From a bacterium (GTDB lineage Bacteria; Myxococcota_A; Polyangia; Nannocystales; Nannocystaceae), in contig JANSYI010000037.1 of NCBI GenBank assembly GCA_024742475.1, positions 16,137 to 80,136 of the forward strand: a stretch of DNA of 64,000 nucleotides. The letters are read 5' to 3'. The number at the start of each line of letters is the position of its first letter. Position 1 is the first letter of the stretch. The position numbers were made by a program, and so were the translations under genes. Below, piece after piece: positions 24,879 through 32,214 of this stretch. The notes below the pieces were generated by a model. The model saw only the letters and a list, made by a program, of their open reading frames with translations. It had not been told where the DNA came from and searched no databases.

Positions 24879-27800
24879 ACACGATCGTCCGTTCTCTGTT
24901 CGCGCTCACGTTCATCGTTGGGCTGCTGCCCGGCTGTCAGAACCAGCCCCGCGTCCAGGTGCCCAACCGGGTGCTCGACCGGCCACTGGACGTCGCGCTG
25001 ATGTGCGTGCGCGTCAACGAAGACGCTACTCTCACGCCGCTGGGGGTGGGGGACTGCGACCAGCCCGGCGACCCGCCCAACTGCTTCGCCGACGGACCAC
25101 AGCTGCTGGGCTTCGTCGCCAACAGCGAGCGCAACGAGGTCGCGATGTTCCGACGCTGCGACCAATCGGCCGCCATCGTGGACGTCGACACCGACACGCC
25201 GGGCTACCAGCTGATCCCGGTTGGGCAGCTACCCTCGGAGATCGAGACGAGCACGCTTGGCTGCCGGGTCATCACCGCCAACGCCGGCAGCTGCGACCTG
25301 ACGCTGCTCGATGGCTTGGGCCTGGCGGCCATCGCCCTCGAGGCAGAGGCTCCCGAGGAGGTGGCGCCCAGCTCGCTCGTCTCCAAGCTCGTGCCGCTGC
25401 GCTCCGATGGCTTCCCGCTCGGCGCGCGCCCCGGAGCGCTCGTCTACGCGCCGTCGGATCTGAGCACCGCTGACGTCGCCACCGTGCCGGCCGACGACGA
25501 TGGCTTCGCCGGGGACGTCACGTGCAGCGAGGACGTCGATGGCAGCGCGTGGGTCACGTTCCCCACCTGCCAGTTGCTGGCCGAGGTCGACCTCGTCAGC
25601 GGCCGCATCCTGCAGAGCCGCCAGTTCGAGGTCCAAGCCGACGGCAGCGTCGAGGTGATCGACGCTGGCGCCGCGCCCGACTGTCCGGTCGACTGCCCGA
25701 TCCAGTTCCCTGAGGGGGCTCCGCCGACCTGCCCCGATGGCGATGACGACTCCACGGACTGCCGGCCAGCGGTGGAGCTCGAGGGCTTCTTCCCCAACAC
25801 GATCGAGCTCGTGCAGCCTGCGACGGGCGAGGACCTGGTGCCCGCCGACGAGCGCGTCACCTACCCGTCGCTGTTCGTCGGTGGTTCGGGCAGCGACACC
25901 CTCGTCGAGCTGCCCTTCAGGGCGGACGGGGGGCTCTCCTCGGGCGTCTGGGCCGACGAGGTGAACCAGCTTCCGCTCGAGGACCCGCAGGGCATCGTAC
26001 GCGTCCGCGCGGCCCCGCCGGTCGACATGTTCGACGGCCCCCACCAGTTCATCTATGCGATCGGCGGCGACGGAGCGACCCACGTGGTCGACCGCGCGTT
26101 CGAGCGGACGGGCCTCGGCGTCGAGTGCGATACCCAACTCGACCCGTCGCTGACGTCTGCGCCGTTCCCCTCGTGCAACGCCATCGATCCCGACGCACCG
26201 GGCCTCGCGCCCGACCGCCGGCCCTTCGCCGCGGGCCCGGGCATCCGCGTCAGCGGTGGCGCTGGGTTCACCGACTGGGCGTTCCTCCGCGTCAGCGATC
26301 TCGGCGCAGCCGACCAGACCGAGCTTCGTCCGGGCCGGCCGTTCGGCGCGCCGGGCGTGGTGGGCATCGGCACCACGAGCTTTGGCCGCATCGTGGTGTC
26401 GGTGTTCAACCAGCTGCAGAACGAGGAAGGCTCGGTGTCGGTCGACGACCTGGGCATCATGGATCTCTCGATCCCGCCGCACTCCCTGTGGCCGACCCAG
26501 GATCCCACGCGGCTGAGCGCCAACTCCGACGCCCTGCCGGCGGTCTCCGACGAAGAGCCCGAGCGCGCGCTGCCGGCCGACGTCAACTCCAGCCAGGCGC
26601 TGGCGCCCTCGTTGCGTCGCATCGACCTGGCCTACACGCTGCCGCCCGACGGCGAGGCGTCCGACGAACGTGTCGCCCGGGTCTCCAGCCTCGGCAACCC
26701 CTCCAACGTCGACGGGCTCGGCCTCTTCGAAGGCGAGGCGGTCTACTCGAACGAGGTGGTTCGCGCCGTCGCCCGTGACTACCAGCAGTGGGCCCCGGTG
26801 CAGTGGCAGCTGACGTGGGAGGGCACCGTGCCCGGGACGCGCAGCGCCACGGGCCGCATCGAGTGCGACAATCCCGGCTGGGAGAACGGCACCTGCGTCC
26901 GCGAGGACGGCAGCCCCTCCGACGTGGCCCGGCTCGTCGACGAGTCGGCGTCGTTCTGCGACGACGGCGTGCTCGCGGGCGACAAGATCTCGATCCTCGG
27001 CTGCTCCGAGGACGACGACTGCGGGCTCGGACAGCGCTGCCTGCGGGAGCCCACGGCGCCCAACAGCGCCACGGGCATCTGCATCTCGGCCCAGGCCTAC
27101 GAGGACGAGTTCGAGGTCCTCCGGCAGGTGTGCCAGCCGTTCATCAACGACGCCTGCGGCATTCCCCGGCGAGAGTTCCTCATCACGCGAGCGTTCCAGA
27201 ATGAGCTGCACATCCAGGCGCTCGACAAGCCGCTCGAGTCGCACCTGCGCATCGTCGACCCGCAGACCGGGTCGGCGCCCGAGGACCCCGACGACCTCGA
27301 CGAGCTCGGGGTGGCCGAGGTCATCGACCGCTACACGTGCGAGCTGCCCTTCGACCCCGACGGCCAGCCGAGCGACGGCCTGGGCTGCACCAGCGACGAA
27401 CAGTGCGCCATGCTCAACGGCGGGGACGAGGAGTTCCTGTGCGGGAGCGACGGCATCTGCCGTGGTCCGTGCGTCGATGGTGACCCCGAGTGCTTCGAGT
27501 GCGACGTCGACGCCGACTGCGGTCACTTCGGTGAAGGAGCGCTGTGCGTCAATCAGCAGTGTCAGCGGCCCTGCCAGCCGGGGCAGCGCGACTGCGTCCA
27601 GGCGCTCCTGCCAGGCTCGCGGTGTTTCGCCGAGCTCGTCGACTACGTCGTCCGCACGCACAACAGCTTCACCGTCGTGGGCGACCCTGCGCCGGGCTTC
27701 ATCACCTCCCGCGTGGTCACCGACCCTGACTCCGGCGAGTGCCGCGAAGACGAGTCTCAGAGCGAGCTGCTCACGTCCCGCCTCCGGCTGGGCCCAGATC

Positions 27801-28390
27801 AGTCCTCGGTGTTCAACGACCCGCTCGTGGGCATTCCCGACTGTCCCAACCCCGACGAGGCAGGACCGGGCGATCCCAACCCCTGCCGGATCGTGGCGCG
27901 GCGCTCGGAGGCCGAGGACACCCTGTTCCACCGGATGGAGTACGAGGGCGAGCCCGTACCGGCCATCCGGTTCTCGAACCCGAGCGTCAGCCTCGTCGTC
28001 GACCTCGTCGACCTGCTCACCCTCGCCGACGACGTGGAGATCGTCGATGGCAACGGAGCCCTGTACACCACCCGGTTCCCGGCCGAGTTTCGGGAGTTCA
28101 ACCGAGCGCGGATCCCCCGGAACTACGCCACCGCCTTCAACGCGACCGCGGGCTACATCCCGATCTCGGAGCCCGCGGTGGTCGTGAGCACGGTGATGGT
28201 CTACCCGGTCCGCGTGCTCGTGGGCCCAACCACCTCTCCGGTCATCGGTGCGGGGGTCGACCAGATCGCCTACATCGTCGACGCCGGGGGGCGTGGAGGC
28301 CCGGCGGGCGTCCGCGGCCAGGTCATCCGGGTGCAATCCAACCTGATTCAAGACGGCGGGTTCGTCGACACGGACTTCCTGGTCCGGTAG
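24875..28390 (+). CDS. Very large Cys-rich lipoprotein
   Basis: The 1171-residue protein begins MNTIVRSLFALTFIVGLLPGC, a clear lipoprotein signal with lipobox LPGC. The N-terminal part again has short propeller-like pieces (QLLGFVANSERNEVAMF). Residues about 820-900 form a Cys-rich block with the C-x5-C spacing seen in myxobacterial surface proteins (SDEQCAML, CGSDGICRGPC, CDVDADCG). No enzyme motif is seen. It is coupled by a 4-bp overlap to the propeller lipoprotein, and the two probably form a surface complex; the GC content and codon use match the neighbours. Confidence 0.7.
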   Translation: MNTIVRSLFALTFIVGLLPGCQNQPRVQVPNRVLDRPLDVALMCVRVNEDATLTPLGVGDCDQPGDPPNCFADGPQLLGFVANSERNEVAMFRRCDQSAAIVDVDTDTPGYQLIPVGQLPSEIETSTLGCRVITANAGSCDLTLLDGLGLAAIALEAEAPEEVAPSSLVSKLVPLRSDGFPLGARPGALVYAPSDLSTADVATVPADDDGFAGDVTCSEDVDGSAWVTFPTCQLLAEVDLVSGRILQSRQFEVQADGSVEVIDAGAAPDCPVDCPIQFPEGAPPTCPDGDDDSTDCRPAVELEGFFPNTIELVQPATGEDLVPADERVTYPSLFVGGSGSDTLVELPFRADGGLSSGVWADEVNQLPLEDPQGIVRVRAAPPVDMFDGPHQFIYAIGGDGATHVVDRAFERTGLGVECDTQLDPSLTSAPFPSCNAIDPDAPGLAPDRRPFAAGPGIRVSGGAGFTDWAFLRVSDLGAADQTELRPGRPFGAPGVVGIGTTSFGRIVVSVFNQLQNEEGSVSVDDLGIMDLSIPPHSLWPTQDPTRLSANSDALPAVSDEEPERALPADVNSSQALAPSLRRIDLAYTLPPDGEASDERVARVSSLGNPSNVDGLGLFEGEAVYSNEVVRAVARDYQQWAPVQWQLTWEGTVPGTRSATGRIECDNPGWENGTCVREDGSPSDVARLVDESASFCDDGVLAGDKISILGCSEDDDCGLGQRCLREPTAPNSATGICISAQAYEDEFEVLRQVCQPFINDACGIPRREFLITRAFQNELHIQALDKPLESHLRIVDPQTGSAPEDPDDLDELGVAEVIDRYTCELPFDPDGQPSDGLGCTSDEQCAMLNGGDEEFLCGSDGICRGPCVDGDPECFECDVDADCGHFGEGALCVNQQCQRPCQPGQRDCVQALLPGSRCFAELVDYVVRTHNSFTVVGDPAPGFITSRVVTDPDSGECREDESQSELLTSRLRLGPDQSSVFNDPLVGIPDCPNPDEAGPGDPNPCRIVARRSEAEDTLFHRMEYEGEPVPAIRFSNPSVSLVVDLVDLLTLADDVEIVDGNGALYTTRFPAEFREFNRARIPRNYATAFNATAGYIPISEPAVVVSTVMVYPVRVLVGPTTSPVIGAGVDQIAYIVDAGGRGGPAGVRGQVIRVQSNLIQDGGFVDTDFLVR

Positions 28391-28462
28391 GCGTCCGGCG
28401 CGCCGCGAGGACGACCGTCGTCGCGCCCCGCGCTTTTTGGGGTAGACTCGGGTCCGACCCCC

Positions 28463-29218
28463 GTGCCGCAGTTCAAGGTCAGGATCGGCAACCAGACGCT
28501 GCTGTTGCCCGACGGAGAGCACGACATCGGTCGGTTGGCCGATTGCTGGCTCACGATCGATGACGACTTGGCTTCGCGCCAGCATGCGCGATTTCATGTC
28601 GCCGGTCCCACCGCGGTGCTCGTGGACCTCGGCAGCCGCAACGGCACCTTCGTCAACGGCAAGCGCATCGTCGGGCGCTGCACGCTGCACGATGGCGACA
28701 AGGTCCGCGTCGGCCGGGAGATCCTGGTCGTCATCAAGGCCGACGGCGCGGTCGACGATGACGACGATGGCCTGCGCCGGACGTTGGCCCCTGGCGAGGA
28801 CACGCGTTTCCCATCGCTCATCGGACAGCTGGTCGAGAAGAGCCTGCGCGTGGGCAAGGTCAAGGAAGCCGAGCGGTACGCCAGCGCGCTGATGAACCAG
28901 CTCGGTGCCGCACCCGTCGACGTCGAGCATCCGGCCGCCAAGGCCTGCGTCAGCTGCCTACTCGGGCTGGCCGAACACACCGCCGCCGGTGTCTGGATCG
29001 ACCGGGTGTTTCAGCTGCACACCAAGCAGGACTGGCTCATGGAGCCCGCGGTCGTCGACCGGGTCCGGGGCGCCATGGACCGCATCCCGAGGGTGCCCGG
29101 CCGAGCGATCGCCGACTACGAGGCCCAGCTGCGGAGGCTGCAGCGCAGCGGACACGGCGGCGCGGCGGCCGTGCTGGCCGCGGTCGCGGAGATGGTCGAC
29201 GCGGCGGGGCAGAGGTAG
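28463..29218 (+). CDS. FHA-domain protein
   Basis: The 251-residue protein starts at GTG. Residues 1-90 are a canonical FHA domain with all phosphothreonine-binding signatures: IGR, ASRQHARF and SRNGTFVNGKRI. An acidic linker (DDDDDG) leads to a helical C-terminal half (about 115-251) that I do not recognise. FHA domains bind pThr peptides, so it is a likely partner of one of the Ser/Thr kinases in this window. It lies 72 bp after the giant lipoprotein gene on the same strand and before the tandem-repeat region. Confidence 0.85.
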   Translation: MPQFKVRIGNQTLLLPDGEHDIGRLADCWLTIDDDLASRQHARFHVAGPTAVLVDLGSRNGTFVNGKRIVGRCTLHDGDKVRVGREILVVIKADGAVDDDDDGLRRTLAPGEDTRFPSLIGQLVEKSLRVGKVKEAERYASALMNQLGAAPVDVEHPAAKACVSCLLGLAEHTAAGVWIDRVFQLHTKQDWLMEPAVVDRVRGAMDRIPRVPGRAIADYEAQLRRLQRSGHGGAAAVLAAVAEMVDAAGQR

Positions 29219-29765
29219 GGCCGCTCTCGGGGTGGGCCACTCGCCGCCCGGCGTCGCGCCTCCCCCGTTGGGTGAGGAGGCGCTCCTTTGGGCGGCTCGG
29301 CGGGGAGGGTCTGTTCGCGGCCCTGTCTTTGTTTCCCGCTGCGAGGACTCTCCGGGTCCTCTCGCTCTCACGTTGAAGGGAGAGGGTGGGAAGGGGCAGG
29401 GCTTCTGGGCCACTCGCCGCCTTGCGTCGCGCCTCTCCCTTGGGTGAGGAGGCGCTCCTTGGGGCGGCTCGGCGGGGAGGGTCTGTTCGCGGCCCTCTCT
29501 ATTTTTCCCGCTGCGTGGACCCTCCGGGTCCTCTCGCTCTCACGTTGAAGGGAGAGGGTGGGAAGGGGCAGGGCTTCTGGGCCACTCGCCGCCTTGCGTC
29601 GCGCCTCTCCCTCTGGGTGAGGAGGCGCTCCTTGGGGCGGCTCGGCGGGGAGGGTCTGTTCGCGGCCCTCTCTATTTTTCCCGCTGCGTGGACCCTCCGG
29701 GTCCACTCGCTCTCACGTTGAAGGGAGAGTGTGGGGAAGGGCGGCGCCTCTTTGGCGGCCCGTCG
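29219..29765. repeat. Three tandem ~172-bp intergenic repeats
   Basis: The 547-bp gap between convergent genes holds no gene. Three near-identical units start with GGGCCACTCGCCGCC at 29234, 29407 and 29579; the last is cut short near 29745. Each unit contains inverted repeats, such as GCGCCTC...GAGGCGC and CTCTC...GGAGAG, so the transcript would be highly structured. Short open frames in it are repeat artefacts: they repeat the same peptide and lack start signals. Confidence 0.9.
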
Positions 29766-32012
29766 CTAGTTGGCGAGGTCGACGACGCGGAAGGTGGTGC
29801 GGTTGTTCTTGGCTCGGCCGGCGCTGGTCATGTTGATGGCGACGGGTTTGGAGGCGCCGTGGCTGCGGGTCTTGATGCGGCTGCCGGCGACGCCCTTGCC
29901 GACGAGGTAGGACTTCACGGACTCGGCGCGGGTGTCGGTGCGGGACTTGGCGGCGCCCTTGTCGTCGGTGTGGGTGCCGACCTCGATGACCTTGACCTCG
30001 GGGTGGTACTTGAGGAACGTGGCCAGCTGGTCGAGGGCTTCGTAGCTGCTCGAGGCGACCTGGTTCTTGTTGTCGTAGGTGATGCGCTTCTTGACCCGCA
30101 GGTTCTTCCCGTTGAGGGAGACGAGCGGGGTCTCCGGTGGGGCGTCGAGCTCGAGGACCTGCGAGAAGCTGGTGTCGCCGTTCTCCTGCACGGTGAACTG
30201 GAACGTCTTGGTCTTGTAGCCCTCGGCGCTCGCGGTGCCGGTGTACTCACCCGCCTGCAGTTCGAGCGCGATCTGGCCGTCGGGCATCGAGTTGAACGGC
30301 TCGTCGACGCCTTGGCCGGTGACCTGCATCGTGACGAGCACGCCCTTGCCGGTGGAGTCGGAGAAGGTGCCGCGAATGACCCCGGAAGCGGGGGCGGGCC
30401 CAGAGTCGAGCTGGATCTGGACTTGGGTGTCCTCGCCGGACACGACGTCGGCGGAGCCTTCGTGCACGACCTGGTCGTTCATCGTGATCGAGAACGCGAC
30501 GGTGCCCTCGGGGAACCGGTAGCTGGTGAAGTTGCCCGATGCGTCCGTGACGATGCCGCCGGACACCAAGCCGGGGAAGCTGACGATCGCCCCGGGGACG
30601 GGGCTGCCCGCCGGGTCGAGGACCACGCCCAGGATGCGGCCCTCGAGGACGGGCTCGGGCGCCACGGGAGGCGGCGCCTCGACGGGGACCTCCACTTCCT
30701 TGACGACCGGCGTGGGGTCGAACGACCAGCCCAGACCGAGCAAGATCTGCCACGGCGCCTGTCGGGGACCGAACTCGAAGTTGGGCGAGACGAGACCGAT
30801 GTCGGCGGCCGCGTCGAGGTGCAGGCCCGAGATCACGTTGGCGCGCAGGCCGACGGTGAGCCACTGCGCGGTGCGAGGCAGGGGGGAGGGGGCGGACTGG
30901 TTGCGCGCGAACGCGGGCTCTTCGGTCGTGGTCACGTCCCACGCCCACTCGAGGATCGGGTCGAGGCCGAACTTCTTCTCCTTGCCCAGGCGGAACGGGA
31001 AGTCGACCGCGTACCGCATGCGGACGCGGCTTTGGTTCGCGCCCAAGGAGAAGCGGGTGACCTCGCGGCTCGCCGGATCGTCGATCTCGGCGTAGTTGCC
31101 AATGCGCAGCGAGTTGTCGAGCATCCAGCCGATGTTCGTGGTGAACCGAAACGGAAACTGGCTCGCGGTGAGGTAGCGGAGGTCGACCGCGAACAGGCCG
31201 TCGACGAAGAAGTTCACGTTGGACGTGAGCAGCCGGTCACTGCCCGAGAGCAGGCCCAGGCCCGCCTGGCCGCCGACGCCGATGCCGTTGTCGAAGCGCC
31301 ACGCGCCCTTGAAGCCGAAGTCGATGTCGCCCAGGGCGAAGATCGCCTCGGCGTCCTGTCGGTCCGCCTGGTCGCGCGCGTTGCGGTTGGCCGCCGAGTT
31401 GACGCTGAAGAAGAGCTCGCCCCACTTCGCGGGAGTGAAGCCCATCGTCACCCCGCCCTGCACGCGAGAGTGCTGGTCGGTGACGTCGCCCACCCGGTAC
31501 ATGAACTCGTCCTTGCGGAAGAAGTTGGTGTGGAGCCGGAACCGGAACGTGTATTTGCCGCCCACGTCGGGCAGCGACGTGTGGAAGAGGCCGATGCCCG
31601 CGCGGGTCGTCGGCATCAGCGGCTCGCGGCGGCCATCGACCATCCCCGGGTCGTCGCCGTCGGCCTCCATCGATGCATCGTCGCCCTCCTCGTCGCCGCC
31701 GGGGAGTTCGGCGTCGCTGTCGAACTCGCTGTCGAACTCGCTGCCAAAGAGAGCCTCTGCCTCCGGGTCGGCCTCGGGCGCAGATCCCGACCCGTCGGCG
31801 CTGGCCTCGAATCCCGCGTCGGCGCTGGCCTCGAATCCTGCGTCGGCCGCGGGCGCCGGCGCATCCGCGGCCGGAGCCGGATCGGCTGCGGGCGCTGGAT
31901 CGCCCGACGGAGCGGGGTCGCCTTCGGGGAGGGAGGGAGGAGCTGCCCACGCCACGGAGGGCAAGAGCACCATCAAACCGGTCAACGACAACGCCGAAAA
32001 GCCTCGCGGCAT
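29766..32012 (-). CDS. OmpA-family protein with N-terminal barrel-like and carboxypeptidase-regulatory-like domains
   Basis: The protein has 748 residues from the ATG at 32012, with a signal peptide (LSLTGLMVLLPSVAWAAPP). Residues about 25-100 are Pro/Ala/Asp/Glu-rich. Residues about 105-430 look like an outer-membrane barrel (KYTFRFRLHTNFFRKDEF, GGVTMGFTPAKWGELFFSV). A CarboxypepD_reg-like unit follows (GVVLDPAGSPVPGAIVSFPG). The OmpA peptidoglycan-binding domain ends the protein (VIEVGTHTDDKGAAKSRTDTRAESVKSYL, quoted in part). It probably ties the outer membrane to the wall. The start at 32339 would add a non-conserved, non-secretory leader and is rejected. Confidence 0.82.
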   Translation of the reverse strand: MPRGFSALSLTGLMVLLPSVAWAAPPSLPEGDPAPSGDPAPAADPAPAADAPAPAADAGFEASADAGFEASADGSGSAPEADPEAEALFGSEFDSEFDSDAELPGGDEEGDDASMEADGDDPGMVDGRREPLMPTTRAGIGLFHTSLPDVGGKYTFRFRLHTNFFRKDEFMYRVGDVTDQHSRVQGGVTMGFTPAKWGELFFSVNSAANRNARDQADRQDAEAIFALGDIDFGFKGAWRFDNGIGVGGQAGLGLLSGSDRLLTSNVNFFVDGLFAVDLRYLTASQFPFRFTTNIGWMLDNSLRIGNYAEIDDPASREVTRFSLGANQSRVRMRYAVDFPFRLGKEKKFGLDPILEWAWDVTTTEEPAFARNQSAPSPLPRTAQWLTVGLRANVISGLHLDAAADIGLVSPNFEFGPRQAPWQILLGLGWSFDPTPVVKEVEVPVEAPPPVAPEPVLEGRILGVVLDPAGSPVPGAIVSFPGLVSGGIVTDASGNFTSYRFPEGTVAFSITMNDQVVHEGSADVVSGEDTQVQIQLDSGPAPASGVIRGTFSDSTGKGVLVTMQVTGQGVDEPFNSMPDGQIALELQAGEYTGTASAEGYKTKTFQFTVQENGDTSFSQVLELDAPPETPLVSLNGKNLRVKKRITYDNKNQVASSSYEALDQLATFLKYHPEVKVIEVGTHTDDKGAAKSRTDTRAESVKSYLVGKGVAGSRIKTRSHGASKPVAINMTSAGRAKNNRTTFRVVDLAN

Positions 32013-32214
32013 ACCCCGAGAGTCCCGTGTGCAAGGGGGGCTGTCAAACCTAACGTGCTCGGAATCCGGGCCGCGCGACGGCGATCGAACTTCTCGAAAA
32101 TTTCTTTCACGGATCTGCGCGGCGTCCCGGATTCCTCTCTCGACAGGTGTGCAGTGACGCGCCGCGATCGCTGAACGCCGGTGCCCGCTTGGTGCAAGAT
32201 GGTCGGCACGCCCC
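32013..32214. promoter_or_regulatory. Divergent intergenic region of ompA-like and pseudo-peptidase genes
   Basis: This 202-bp region must hold start signals for both directions. It contains one of the few AT-rich stretches in the area (AAAATTTCTTT near 32097-32107). I cannot define a full promoter. Confidence 0.3.

Noticed and set aside
25229..28930. 1233-codon minus-strand open frame opposite the giant lipoprotein
   Set aside because: It spans two real plus-strand genes and an intergenic gap and has no motif; the plus strand has a lipobox and an FHA domain.
29234..29760. CRISPR array or genes in the tandem repeats
   Set aside because: Units are about 172 bp without unique spacers, no cas genes are nearby, and the open frames are repeats of one another.
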